Assembly: GCA_016793095.1 (NCBI GenBank)
Contig: JAEUJQ010000024.1
Span: 31,983-95,982, forward strand
DNA: 64,000 bases
From: Myxococcaceae bacterium
GTDB taxonomy: Bacteria; Myxococcota; Myxococcia; Myxococcales; Myxococcaceae
Reading direction: 5' to 3'
This document shows positions 8,817 to 17,732 of the stretch, one piece after another. Below the pieces are notes generated by a model, which had not been told where the DNA came from, did not search any database, and worked only from the letters and a program-made list of their open reading frames with translations. The translations under genes were made by a program, and so were the position numbers. The stretch's first letter is position 1, and each line of letters begins with the position of its first letter.

Positions 8817-9401
8817 ATGCGATCCACCACCGCCCTGCTCGTCGTCGCCGTCGTCTCGTGTGGCCCTCCGCAGGTGTCGTCGGAGGAGACGGCCCGGCGC
8901 GCGTACCTCGGGCTCGATCGGTCGATCGGCAAGTCACTCACGCTCGGCTTCGCGGGCTTCAACGCCGCGACCAGCGCGAACATCCCCGACCAGTCCACCA
9001 GCGGTGACGACGGCGGGACGCTCATCGTCAGCGGCCAGGTGGACCAGGGCGCGTCGGCCAACAAGGGCATGCGCCTGAAGGTGGCGATGGCGCAGTACAG
9101 CGACGGCGTCGTGTCGTTCGACGGCGGAACGGTGCGGCTCGTCTACGCGACCGACGCGGGCGCGTTGCCGGCGCTCGACCTGCAGCTGCGGAACATTCCC
9201 GACGGCACCTGGAGCGGTACCCTCGCCGGCACGTACCAGATGGACGGCGACCTCAAGGGCTCGGTGACGCTGAACCTGCAGCTCAGCGGCCAGCTCGAGA
9301 ACGACGGCACCGGCAAGCCGCGGCGCAAGGCCGGCGTCACCTCGGTCACCGGCACGGCGACGTCGTCGTCGGGAGTGTACCAGGTGAACGTGACGCAGTG
9401 A
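8817..9401 (+). CDS. Putative lipoprotein of unknown function
   Basis: I do not recognise this 194-residue protein. It opens with a short lipoprotein signal peptide (MRSTTALLVVAVVSC, lipobox cysteine at 15), so it is probably membrane-anchored after export. The mature part is polar and rich in Gly, Ser, Thr and Asp with alternating hydrophobic residues (GTLIVSGQVDQG, GSVTLNLQLSGQLEND), suggesting an all-beta fold. Its stop overlaps the GTG of the following membrane hydrolase gene by the GTGA arrangement, so the two are probably co-expressed. It is 38 bases from the divergent ung start. Confidence 0.82.
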   Translation: MRSTTALLVVAVVSCGPPQVSSEETARRAYLGLDRSIGKSLTLGFAGFNAATSANIPDQSTSGDDGGTLIVSGQVDQGASANKGMRLKVAMAQYSDGVVSFDGGTVRLVYATDAGALPALDLQLRNIPDGTWSGTLAGTYQMDGDLKGSVTLNLQLSGQLENDGTGKPRRKAGVTSVTGTATSSSGVYQVNVTQ

Positions 9402-10552
9402 CCCGCGCGGCGCGGCTGCTCGCGTTCACGTGGCTCCTGCTGCTGGCGGGGCCGACGTTGCTGGCGGCGCTGCTGCTGGCCGTGGCAGCGACGTGGCGTG
9501 GGCAGATCTTCGCGCTGACGGCGCTGTGCTTCGTCGCCGTTCCCATCCTCGGGCTGCGACGCCTCGCCGTACGCACCCGCGCCCGCCTCGCGCAGCTCGC
9601 CGTCACCTCGGCCGCCGGCGCCCTGGGGCTGGTGACCCTCGTGCTCGCGACGCCGCGCCCCCGGCACGGCCTGGAGGAAGGAGCCTGGGCCGTCTCTCCG
9701 CAGGCGCCCGGCCGCTTCGCGCTGACGACGCTGTTGCCCGAGGTCGATCAGCTCGTGCTCGGCTCGCACCTCATCGCCGCGGTCGATCCGTACATCACCC
9801 TCGAGTCGTCACGGCGCATTCGCCGGCTCTTCCTGTCGGTCTACCAGCCGATGCTCGAAGACCCACGGTTCGCGGCGCTCCCGACGCAGATGGGGGAGGC
9901 CTGGGCCGACGAGGCGACTGGCCAGCGCTTCGTCTACGTGCCGCCGCACGCGCCGGGCGAGCAGCTGCCCTGCGTCGTCTTTCTTCACGGCAGCGGCGGC
10001 AACTTCCAGGGCTACCTCTGGGTGTGGAAGAGCCTCGCCGACGCCGGGCGGTTCGTCGTCGTCGCGCCGGGCTTCGGCTTCGGCAACTGGCACCGCGCCG
10101 GCGGAGTCGAGGCGATCGAGGCGGCGCGCCGGTTCGCCATCGGGTCGCTGCCGGTCGATCCGCAGCGCCTGGTGCTCGCGGGCCTCTCGAACGGCGGGCG
10201 CGGGGTGATGCGCGCGATCGAAGCCGATCAGGCGCGCGCCTGGAGCGCCGTGGTGCTCATCTCGGCCGTCGTCGACGTCGACCCGACGCCAGAGGCCTGG
10301 CGAGGTCGGCCGGTGCTCCTCGTTCACGGACTGAAGGACGATCGAATCGCCGCGAAGTGGTTCTCGCTGGCGACCGACGCGCTCCGGGGCGCAGGGGCGT
10401 CGGTGACGCCGTGCTTCGACGCGGAGGAAGACCACTTCCTCTTCTTCTCCCGGCCGGACCAGGTGCAGTCGTGGGTGTTGGGCTTCCTGCACTCCGAGGT
10501 GGGCCTCGCGCCGCCTGCGCCGGATCAGGTGGTGAGTCCCGAGGTGCGCTGA
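9398..10552 (+). CDS. Membrane-anchored alpha/beta hydrolase (PHB depolymerase/S9-like)
   Basis: This is a 384-residue protein with two or three N-terminal hydrophobic helices (residues 8-31, 37-54 and 66-85) and a C-terminal alpha/beta-hydrolase domain. The oxyanion-hole motif is FLHGSGGNFQG at 195-205; the nucleophile elbow GLSNGG places Ser264; the acid is probably Asp314 or Asp315 in HGLKDD; and the catalytic His is His346 in EEDHF. The arrangement resembles esterase/PHB-depolymerase-like and dienelactone-hydrolase-type enzymes; the substrate cannot be told. The hydrolase domain is probably extracytoplasmic given the helices. GTG 9398 overlaps the previous stop (GTGA). It converges on the barrel gene ending at 10618. 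Confidence 0.87.
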   Translation: MTRAARLLAFTWLLLLAGPTLLAALLLAVAATWRGQIFALTALCFVAVPILGLRRLAVRTRARLAQLAVTSAAGALGLVTLVLATPRPRHGLEEGAWAVSPQAPGRFALTTLLPEVDQLVLGSHLIAAVDPYITLESSRRIRRLFLSVYQPMLEDPRFAALPTQMGEAWADEATGQRFVYVPPHAPGEQLPCVVFLHGSGGNFQGYLWVWKSLADAGRFVVVAPGFGFGNWHRAGGVEAIEAARRFAIGSLPVDPQRLVLAGLSNGGRGVMRAIEADQARAWSAVVLISAVVDVDPTPEAWRGRPVLLVHGLKDDRIAAKWFSLATDALRGAGASVTPCFDAEEDHFLFFSRPDQVQSWVLGFLHSEVGLAPPAPDQVVSPEVR

Positions 10553-10617
10553 CCGGCCTCACCTCCGAACAGCCGTGCCGTACGGAGACCCGAACCGAGG
10601 AGCCGGGTGCGGGGAAC

Positions 10618-12576
10618 TCACAGGCGGGCTTCGAGCCCGAGCACGGGAATCGGGAACCCCAGCGGAGATGACGCAGGCCTCGAGGTGAGCGTCACCTCTC
10701 CGCGGGCCTGCTCGCCGAGCGTGGCGGGCGCCGTGCCGTACGTCAGGCCCGTCGGCTGCGCCCACACGGACAGGTTCTGCACGTCGAGGAACAGCTCGAG
10801 CTCGAGCGGTGTCGGGCGCCAGGTCTTCGAGAAGCGACCGTCGACGCGCAGCCATGGAGAAGCGCGCCCGACGAGATCACGATCGACGGGGACCCAGCGC
10901 GGGGTCCGGCGAATGGAGTCGAGCCCCTCGCGCTGCTCCTGCCCGTACAGTCCGCCGATGAGGGGCGCGCCCGACTGCAGCGTCAGCGTGGCGCCCAGCG
11001 CCCAGCCGTTGCCGAAGCGCCAGCCGCTCGCGCCTTGCAGCAGGTGTGTCTGGTCGAACGCCCACGGCACCAGCCCCGACGTCTCGCTGGTGGCCAGCCC
11101 GTCCACGCCGGAGCGGGTGATGGTCGCCGTGCGCCACGAGCTGACGAGACTGTACGAGGCGCGCAGCCAGAGCGTCTCAGAGGGCGTGTAGCTCCAGGCG
11201 ATCGAACCGCCCGCGGCGAACCCCGGGCCGCTGCGCCGCGCGAGGTCTTCAGCCGACTGGTTGACCTCGGGGAGAAACGTGTCGTCGAACGGTGAGAGCT
11301 CGACGGAGCGGCGGAGCGAGGTGCCAAACACCCGCGCCTCGAGCCGGTGCTTCGTCGCCGGGGCGACGCGCGCGGCGAGGTCGGCCACCACCGCCTGCTG
11401 CAGGCCCCACCTCCACGAGCTGGTGTCCAGCACGGGCACCGGGACGAGCCAGGTCGCAGGCTGGTGACGCAGGCCAGCGCTCGCGAGCAGCGTGAAGGTG
11501 TCTCCGAAGTCGCGCTCCACCGACAGGCGGGGGTCGAGCGACCAGAGCACCGTGCCCTCGAGGGTGCGCCAGAGGTCGCCTCTCAGTCCTGCTCGCCAGC
11601 GGAAGGGCCCCTGCGTGTCCGAGGCCTCGAAGAACGCGCCGCCGACCACCGCGGTGCCGAGGTCTCGTCTCGTCGAGGCGGTCACCACGGAAGGATCGAG
11701 CCCCGGCAGCGGGGGCAAGGCGCTCTCGCTCGTCCGCGCCAGCACCACCCGCCGCGCTGACGCGTCCGCACCCACGGCGAGCCGCACCTGGCCAGCCACC
11801 ACCGGACGCCAGGCCCCGCGGGCCGTCAGCACCTGCTCGCCACCGACGAGGTCGTTCCGCGTCTGCGCGCCGCGGATGCCGAGCGCGAGGCTGTCGTGGC
11901 TCGCCGTCAGCCCCGTCTCCAGGGCGCCGCTCATCCACCGCACGTCCACCAGCTGGCTGACGACTCGAGCCGAGAGCGGAATGCCGGAGACGGTGAGCGC
12001 CGCGTCGTCGGCCGCACCCAGCGCGAGCACCCGCACCTCGGAGCCCGCTACCGGCTGCACCACGCGGAGCTGCCAGTCCCCGAGCAGCGCGCGGACCCGG
12101 AGGAACGAGGCCGCCACCGCCGGGAGCGTGAAGAAGCGCGCGGCCGCCTGCACGCCCGTGCCTGTGCCCGGGAGCTCTCCGCTCACCGAGAGACCGGTCG
12201 CCAACACGTCCACCCGCGCGGCCGCGTGCCAGCCCGCCGCTGGCTTCTTCGCCATCAGCGTGAGCTCGCGGCCGAGGGAGCGCGCCACCTCGACGCCGTC
12301 GGCCGCCCGGCCCACCTGCACGCCGTCGAGCCAGGACGCAGGCAGCGCCGTGGGCCCGAGGAAGCCATGCGCCGGCAGCCGCAGCAGGACACCGTCGTAG
12401 CGCACGGCTGACGCGGCCGGCTGCAGGCCGTCGAAGGAGACCGGGCTGAAGCCCGAGAGCAGAGCCCGCGCGCCCGGGACGAGGAACGCCGAGCGCGCCG
12501 GGTCCGCCCAGGCTCCGGCGGCGTCAGGCGGCACCTCGGCCTGAGCCAGGACGACGGCGAGCAGGAGCGCGCTCAT
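10618..12576 (-). CDS. Outer-membrane beta-barrel protein, TonB-receptor-like with reduced plug
   Basis: This is a 652-residue exported protein with a short signal peptide (MSALLLAVVLAQAE). The long C-terminal part has alternating amphipathic strands ending in an aromatic-poor GLEARL, like TonB-dependent receptor barrels (for example WKTWRP-type strands, FDQTHLLQGASGWRFGNGW and DVQNLSVW). Only a very short plug-like segment precedes it (SFDGLQPAASAVRYDGVLL, residues about 42-60, then LDGVQVGRAADGVEV), and no clear TonB box is visible. It may be a specialised porin-like transporter. The ATG at 12576 overlaps the stop of the PHP-domain gene by four bases (ATGA), so the two form an operon with the PHP gene first. 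Confidence 0.82.
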   Translation of the reverse strand: MSALLLAVVLAQAEVPPDAAGAWADPARSAFLVPGARALLSGFSPVSFDGLQPAASAVRYDGVLLRLPAHGFLGPTALPASWLDGVQVGRAADGVEVARSLGRELTLMAKKPAAGWHAAARVDVLATGLSVSGELPGTGTGVQAAARFFTLPAVAASFLRVRALLGDWQLRVVQPVAGSEVRVLALGAADDAALTVSGIPLSARVVSQLVDVRWMSGALETGLTASHDSLALGIRGAQTRNDLVGGEQVLTARGAWRPVVAGQVRLAVGADASARRVVLARTSESALPPLPGLDPSVVTASTRRDLGTAVVGGAFFEASDTQGPFRWRAGLRGDLWRTLEGTVLWSLDPRLSVERDFGDTFTLLASAGLRHQPATWLVPVPVLDTSSWRWGLQQAVVADLAARVAPATKHRLEARVFGTSLRRSVELSPFDDTFLPEVNQSAEDLARRSGPGFAAGGSIAWSYTPSETLWLRASYSLVSSWRTATITRSGVDGLATSETSGLVPWAFDQTHLLQGASGWRFGNGWALGATLTLQSGAPLIGGLYGQEQREGLDSIRRTPRWVPVDRDLVGRASPWLRVDGRFSKTWRPTPLELELFLDVQNLSVWAQPTGLTYGTAPATLGEQARGEVTLTSRPASSPLGFPIPVLGLEARL

Positions 12577-14114
12577 CGGCGCCTCCGACGCATCAGGGCG
12601 AGCAGACCCAGCGACGCGGCGGCGTCGCTCACGGAGCAGCCCTGACAGCCGCGCGCCGTCGGCTTCGCGCGCACCACGGGCGGCCCTGGTGGCGAGTCGG
12701 GCGCGAGCCAGAGGTGCGAGGTCACCGTGCGCGGGGCGCTCCCCAGCCGCACCTCGGCCCGCGCGCGCGCCGAACGCCCGGCGGGCGCCTCGAGCACGTG
12801 CTCGTCGGTGAACGGATCGCTCGTGATCGCCACCTCCCGCGCCTCGACGCCGTTCTCGATCCACGCCAGCGTCGCGCCCACGCCGCCCGTCACGCGCGCC
12901 AGCAGCGTCGCGCGCTCGCCCACGAGCGTGTCCTGCACGCGGGGCAGCACCGTGAGGCTGGAGACCGAGAGGAAGGGGTCGTCGGGCCCACGCAGCTTCA
13001 CCACCGCGCGCCCTTCGCGGAGCGCCCGCGTCAGCCCCGCGACGGACAGCTCGGTCGCGTAGAGCAGGGTGGTGGGCGAGCCGATCGGGCTCTGCGTCTG
13101 GTTCAGGCCGACGCCCGCCCGATGATCGTCGCTGCCGCCGACCGCCGTCAGGTGCACGCCTTGATCGGCCAGCGCCTCCCAGTACGCGATGGCCGGCTCG
13201 TCGAAGAGCGCCCCGGTCTCGTCCCAGCCGCCGACGCCGATCTCGATCGCCCGCACGAGGCTCGGCACCACCGGTTGCTGCCACGCACACCCGATGCAGA
13301 AGGTGCCGAGGTCGAGCGTCGGGTGGTTGATGGTCGCCACGGCGTTCTGCGCGTCGAAGGCCTGCAGCGCGCGCTGCATGGTGACGCCGTCGCGGCCGAG
13401 CCAGAAGGGCACGAACTGCGACGCGCCGAAGGCGTTGAGGTGGCCGGCATAGGTGGTGAACTCGACCGAGGGGACGAGCAGGAGCGTGGGGTGTCGGGCC
13501 TGGGCGGGCGTGATGAAGTCGTAGTGCGCGCTCGTGTTGTGATCGCTCAGCGCCACGAAGTCGAGGCCGCGGGCCTTCGCGAAGGTGGCGATCTCGTCGA
13601 GCGACGGCCGCGCGTCACCGCTCTCGATCGAGTGCACGTGGAGATCCCCCGCGTACCACCGGGCGATCGACTCGAGCGGCGGCGCGGGCGCGTACGGACT
13701 CCGGTCCTGCAGGGCCAGGGTGGGCCGCTCGCGCGGCTGAACCTCGATGCGGTACTTCGCCGGGCGTTGGCTGATCTGCGCCTTGCCGACCAGCACCTGC
13801 CACTGACCAGCAGGGAGCGGCCCGGCGAGGTAGCTGCGGCTCGCCGAGCGGACGCCGACGACCGCGGGCTCCGGGTTGCCGCCTCCCCACCCGCGAAACC
13901 CGCCGTCTGGCTCCAGCAGCCCCCAGTCGAGGATGTTGGCGCTCGAGAGGTCGTCGTGGCGCACCTCGAGCTCCTGCACGCCGCGCGCGATGGGGAACGC
14001 CACGGTGAAGAAGGCGCCGCCGTCTTCGGGCACCTCGCCCTCGATGACGAGCGGCTGGGCGAACGAGCCCCGCGCGAAGCTGGCCACCACGACGAGCAGC
14101 AGGCGCGAGCGCAT
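12573..14114 (-). CDS. CehA/McbA-type PHP-domain metallohydrolase with MYXO-CTERM tail
   Basis: This is a 513-residue exported protein. A signal peptide (residues 1-19, cleaved after SFA) leads into a beta-rich N-domain. A PHP phosphoesterase-type domain follows: the metal motif DLHVHS places His159 and His161; ALSDHNTSAH gives Asp191/His192; further ligands lie in SVEFTT, INHP and SDDHR. The C-terminus carries GCQGC, a hydrophobic helix and an arginine run, the MYXO-CTERM sorting signal known from myxobacteria, where the protein is thought to be processed and anchored at the surface. The reaction is not known; CehA/McbA members hydrolyse carbaryl-like esters. The gene is first in an operon with the barrel protein (ATGA overlap). 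Confidence 0.92.
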   Translation of the reverse strand: MRSRLLLVVVASFARGSFAQPLVIEGEVPEDGGAFFTVAFPIARGVQELEVRHDDLSSANILDWGLLEPDGGFRGWGGGNPEPAVVGVRSASRSYLAGPLPAGQWQVLVGKAQISQRPAKYRIEVQPRERPTLALQDRSPYAPAPPLESIARWYAGDLHVHSIESGDARPSLDEIATFAKARGLDFVALSDHNTSAHYDFITPAQARHPTLLLVPSVEFTTYAGHLNAFGASQFVPFWLGRDGVTMQRALQAFDAQNAVATINHPTLDLGTFCIGCAWQQPVVPSLVRAIEIGVGGWDETGALFDEPAIAYWEALADQGVHLTAVGGSDDHRAGVGLNQTQSPIGSPTTLLYATELSVAGLTRALREGRAVVKLRGPDDPFLSVSSLTVLPRVQDTLVGERATLLARVTGGVGATLAWIENGVEAREVAITSDPFTDEHVLEAPAGRSARARAEVRLGSAPRTVTSHLWLAPDSPPGPPVVRAKPTARGCQGCSVSDAAASLGLLALMRRRRR

Positions 14115-14247
14115 GCGTCCGGGATAGCACGTGTACTCGTGCGCGGGCGTGTGCACCGTCACCCAGGTGGGCTCCTCCCGCGGGTCCACGCGTTCGTTGT
14201 TGAGCCCTGCCCGCCGAACGGACATGGTCGGGGCCGGAGGTTGAACC

Positions 14248-14706
14248 ATGGCCAGCAAGAAGAAGGCGACGGCGAAGGGCCTCGATCCGGTCTCGACGAC
14301 CGTGAAGTCGATCATGTCGAAGAAGGTCCAGGCCGTTCGTCCCGACACCAGCCTCGACACCGCGGTCGAGCTGCTCATGACGAAGGACATCAGCCACCTG
14401 CCCGTCACCGAAGACGGCAAGCTGGTCGGCATTCTCTCGAAGACCGACGTCGTGCGGGATCTCTTCCTCAACGGGAACGACGGCGAGGTGGACAAGACGC
14501 TCGAGGTCGGCTTCCAGGTCGAGTCCAGCCGCGTCGTCTCTGACCTCATGGCGAAGCGCGTGCGCACGGTGCAGAGCGGCTCGAGCGTCGCCGAGGCCGC
14601 CGCCGCGATGGCGCGGTTCCGGGTGCACGGTATGCCGGTCGTCGATGACGAGCAGCTCGTGGGCTTCGTGTCCACCATCGACATCGCGCGGTGGGTCGTC
14701 GGCTGA
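14248..14706 (+). CDS. CBS-domain pair protein
   Basis: This 152-residue protein consists almost entirely of two tandem CBS domains (residues about 15-75 and 90-150). The first is seen in SIMSKKVQAVRPDTSLD, DISHLPVTEDGKLVGILS and KTDVVRDLF. The second is seen in DLMAKRVRTVQSGSS and HGMPVVDDEQLVGFVSTIDI. CBS pairs bind adenine nucleotides and act as energy or signal sensors; the partner is unknown, and nothing in the neighbourhood identifies it. The start is backed by a strong GGAGG at 14236-14240 with a seven-base spacer before ATG 14248. The first residues are lysine-rich (MASKKKATAK). It is followed after 31 bases by a lipoprotein gene on the same strand. Confidence 0.93.
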   Translation: MASKKKATAKGLDPVSTTVKSIMSKKVQAVRPDTSLDTAVELLMTKDISHLPVTEDGKLVGILSKTDVVRDLFLNGNDGEVDKTLEVGFQVESSRVVSDLMAKRVRTVQSGSSVAEAAAAMARFRVHGMPVVDDEQLVGFVSTIDIARWVVG

Positions 14707-14737
14707 CGTTCATGAAGGGCTTCGCTCGGGGGTTGTC

Positions 14738-16492
14738 ATGGTCTTCCGCATCGCGGTCGTGGGGTTCTGCTGTCTTGGGCTGATTGGCTGCAAGAAGGAC
14801 AAGCCTGAGGGAGGGCAGGCCGGCAGCGCGCAGGGCAGTCAGCAAGGCGCGGCCGGTGACCAGCCCGCGCCACCCTCGCAGGCAGGCAAGAAGGCCCCCG
14901 AAGGGTGCAACAGCGATCTGTCGCAGCGGATCGAGGTGGACTTCACCTTCACCGAGAAGTGCAGCCCCTACACCGTGGACGGCGAGCTCCACGTCGACGG
15001 GTGGACCCTCACCATCGAGCCGGGCGTCGAGGTGCGCTTCAAGGACCAGGCCGCGCTGCACGTCGGCTACGTCTCGGTCGCCCGCCTCCTCGTGAAGGGC
15101 ACGCCCGAGAAGCCGGTGAAGTTCACCGGTGAGCGCAAGGAGCCCGGCGCGTGGAAGTCGATTCAGCTCTACGAGCGCGCCGAGCAGTCGTCATTGGAGA
15201 ACGCCGTCATCGAGTTCGCCGGTGGCGGCGATCTGCCCGCGCTGTATGTCCAGGCCGCTGACGTCTCGGTGAAGGGCCTCACGGTCGTCTCCGTGAAGGG
15301 CACCGCGCTCAAGGCCGAGCTCGAGAAGCCGATGAAGGCGCTCGGCGGGCTCGACCTCTCGAAGGCCGGCGGCGACCCCGACGCGCTGCTCCAGCTGAGC
15401 TTCGCGACGGCGGGCCTGCTGGGCGAAGGGAACGTGTACCCCGAGAAGGCCGTCGTCGGCCTGGTCGGCAACGTGGTGCGCGACGTGAAGCTCACCGCGC
15501 AGGCCGCGCCGTTTCGCGTGCCGGGTGAGCTGCACGTCAACGCGCCCGAGGGGAAGTCCGCCGCGCTCACCATCTCGGCCGGCACGACGCTGCAGCTGGG
15601 CGAGACCGCGGCCATCTACGTCGGCTACGCGGGGCCCGGCGCGCTCAAGGTCCTCGGAACGAAGGAGCGGCCGGTCGTCTTCACGCGGTACGGCGACGAT
15701 CAGCAGGCGACCCCGTGGAAGGGCTTCGTCTTCTACGGAGGCGCACGTGCTCCCGAGCTCGACTTCGCGGTGGTGGAGTACGCGGGCCGGCCCGATGACG
15801 CCGCGCTGCACTTCGCCGACCCACGCGGCCTCGGGAAGATCACCAACTGCACCTTCCGCCACTCGGCCGGCGCCGGCCTCAAGATCGATCAGCCGAAGGC
15901 GCGCTTCGAGGCCTTCGACGGCAACGTCTTCGAAGACCTCGCTGGCCCCGCCCTCGACATGCCCATCGAGTTCGCCCACGCGCTCGGGGCGGGGAACAAG
16001 CTGGGGCAGGCCGCCGTGCTGCTCCGCGACGCGACGCACCGCGACACCACCTTGACCGCGCTCGACGGTCCTTACTGGCTGCGTGGCGAGGTCTACGTCG
16101 ACGGCGAGACCGGCAAGACCGCCGCGCTCACGATCGACCCCGGCGCGAAGCTCAAGGCGCTCGAGAACGCGTCGCTCTCCATCGGCTACTCCGGCGCGGC
16201 GAAGCTCATCGCGAAGGGCACCGCCGACAAGCCCATCGTCTTCGACGCGGTGCAGGGCTCGTGGAAGGGCGTGCACAACTACCCCGCCGCGACGGTCGAG
16301 CTCGACAACGTCACCATCTCGGGCGTGGGCGACGACGACTCCCCGCTCGTGCTCGACGCGGACTCGAAGGGCGAGGTGAAGGGCCTCACCCTCAAGGGCA
16401 CGAAGAAGGGCGTCAAGGCGTGCGGCAGCAAGGCCACCATCTCGGGCGTGAAGGCCGACAAGGGCGTCGCCGCGCAGGAGAAGTGCGACTGA
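14738..16492 (+). CDS. Lipoprotein with three beta-helix-like repeats
   Basis: This 584-residue lipoprotein has a signal peptide with lipobox GLIGC (Cys18), followed by a low-complexity Gly/Gln/Ala linker to about residue 55. The mature protein contains three similar modules starting near residues 78, 260 and 446, each opening with GELHV or GEVYV, then LTI.PG, a VGY/IGYS turn, and KGTxxKPVxF. Between modules 1 and 2, and 2 and 3, longer loops occur. This pattern is typical of right-handed parallel beta-helix surface proteins; the function cannot be stated. The ATG at 14738 gives the signal peptide; upstream in-frame sequence overlaps the CBS gene. It overlaps the next gene's proposed start. 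Confidence 0.88.
   Translation: MVFRIAVVGFCCLGLIGCKKDKPEGGQAGSAQGSQQGAAGDQPAPPSQAGKKAPEGCNSDLSQRIEVDFTFTEKCSPYTVDGELHVDGWTLTIEPGVEVRFKDQAALHVGYVSVARLLVKGTPEKPVKFTGERKEPGAWKSIQLYERAEQSSLENAVIEFAGGGDLPALYVQAADVSVKGLTVVSVKGTALKAELEKPMKALGGLDLSKAGGDPDALLQLSFATAGLLGEGNVYPEKAVVGLVGNVVRDVKLTAQAAPFRVPGELHVNAPEGKSAALTISAGTTLQLGETAAIYVGYAGPGALKVLGTKERPVVFTRYGDDQQATPWKGFVFYGGARAPELDFAVVEYAGRPDDAALHFADPRGLGKITNCTFRHSAGAGLKIDQPKARFEAFDGNVFEDLAGPALDMPIEFAHALGAGNKLGQAAVLLRDATHRDTTLTALDGPYWLRGEVYVDGETGKTAALTIDPGAKLKALENASLSIGYSGAAKLIAKGTADKPIVFDAVQGSWKGVHNYPAATVELDNVTISGVGDDDSPLVLDADSKGEVKGLTLKGTKKGVKACGSKATISGVKADKGVAAQEKCD
16476..16480 (+). promoter_or_regulatory. Ribosome-binding site deciding the class V aminotransferase start
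   Basis: AGGAG at 16476-16480 lies inside the end of the beta-helix lipoprotein gene. It is eight bases before a CTG codon at 16489 and only two bases before the GTG at 16483. The eight-base spacing favours the CTG codon, which also overlaps the previous stop (CTGA, like the ATGA/GTGA overlaps elsewhere in this window). Confidence 0.4.
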
Positions 16493-17634
16493 CCTCGTAC
16501 AAGGCTCACTTCCGCCGGTTCCTCGACGCGGCGCCCGAACGCCTCCACTTCGCCGCGCACAGCCACCACCCGTGGCCTGACGTGAGCTTCGACGCGCACC
16601 AACAGGCGTGGCTCGACGCGGCGAAGCACGTGGACGACAAGTGGGACGTGATCTTCGGCGAGGTGATCCCCGAGGCGCAGCGGCACATCGCCCGCGAGCT
16701 GGGCCTGTCGGACCCGTCGAGCCTCGTCTTCGCCCCCAACACCCACGAGCTCGTGTTGCGGGTGCTGTCGTGCCTGCCGGAGCGCCCGCGCGTCGTGACC
16801 AGCGACGCCGAGTTCCATTCGTTCGAGCGCCAGACCCGCCGCCTCGAGGAGGAAGGCCTGGTCCACGTGACGCGCGTGCCTGCCGAGCCGTTCGCGACCT
16901 TCTCCCAGCGGCTCGCGCACGCCGCTGCCGAGCAGCAGGCCCAGCTCGTCTTCGTGAGCCACGTCTTCTTCAACTCCGGCCGCGTGCTGAGCGACCTCGA
17001 CGCGCTGGTGGCCGATCTGCCGGCCGACGCGATGGTGGTGCTCGACGGCTACCACGGCTTCTGCGCCGTCCCGACGTCCCTGCGCACCGTCGAGGCGCGC
17101 TGCTTCTACCTCGCTGGCGGCTACAAGTACGCGATGGCCGGCGAAGGGGTCTGCTTCCTCCACGTGCCGCCGTCAGCGTGGCGCCCACGCAACACCGGCT
17201 GGTTCGCCGCGTTCGGCGCCCTCCAGGAGCGCCAGCGCGATCGGGTCCCCTACGCTCGCGGGAGCGGGGCCTTCTGGGGCGCCACCTTCGACCCCTCGGG
17301 CCTGTACCGGTTGAACGCCGTGATGCGCTGGCGGGTCGAGCTCGGCCTCACGACCTCACGGGCCCGCGAGCACGCCCACGCGCTGCAGCGCCGCTTCGTC
17401 GATGGGCTCGGCCCCCGCCACCTCGCGAGCGCGCCCGACCTCGTCGTGCCCGTCACCGACCCCGCCCGCGGCCAGTTCCTCACCTTCCGGACGGCTGACG
17501 CGCAGGCGCGCTGCGCGACGCTGAAGGGCCGGCAGGTCGTCACCGACGCCCGTGACGATCGCTGGCGCTTCGGCTTCGGGCCCTACCAGGACGACGCCGA
17601 CGTGGACGCGCTCCTCGACCGGCTCGAGGCCTGA
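16483..17634 (+). CDS. PLP-dependent aminotransferase class V-fold protein
   Basis: This protein of about 383 residues is of the kynureninase/cysteine-desulfurase fold. Family marks are HFAAHSHHPWPDV near residue 19, FAPNTHELVLRVLSCLP, SDAEFHSFERQTRR, SHVFFNSGRVLSD, LDGYHGFCAVPT and AGGYKYAMAGEGVCFLHVP, where Lys211 in GGYKY is the expected PLP-lysine. The substrate is unknown; the fold's enzymes act on amino acids such as kynurenine or cysteine. No signal peptide is seen, so it is cytosolic. The start is uncertain: GTG at 16483 is the conventional choice, while CTG at 16489 has better ribosome-binding-site spacing and overlaps the upstream stop. Either makes it translationally coupled to the lipoprotein gene. 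Confidence 0.88.
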   Translation: MRLTSYKAHFRRFLDAAPERLHFAAHSHHPWPDVSFDAHQQAWLDAAKHVDDKWDVIFGEVIPEAQRHIARELGLSDPSSLVFAPNTHELVLRVLSCLPERPRVVTSDAEFHSFERQTRRLEEEGLVHVTRVPAEPFATFSQRLAHAAAEQQAQLVFVSHVFFNSGRVLSDLDALVADLPADAMVVLDGYHGFCAVPTSLRTVEARCFYLAGGYKYAMAGEGVCFLHVPPSAWRPRNTGWFAAFGALQERQRDRVPYARGSGAFWGATFDPSGLYRLNAVMRWRVELGLTTSRAREHAHALQRRFVDGLGPRHLASAPDLVVPVTDPARGQFLTFRTADAQARCATLKGRQVVTDARDDRWRFGFGPYQDDADVDALLDRLEA

Positions 17635-17732
17635 CTGAACGGGCGACGGCCTGGCTGACACGTGGGCCCGCAGCCGCGGAGCGCGCGCACTGAAATCGCC
17701 GCGCGGCTGCCGCGGTTTGCTATGTGAGCTGC

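Noticed and set aside
12714..14543. Long forward frame across the PHP-domain gene
   Set aside because: It is antisense to a gene with clear catalytic motifs and a MYXO-CTERM tail, and shows only Arg/Gly/His-rich composition.
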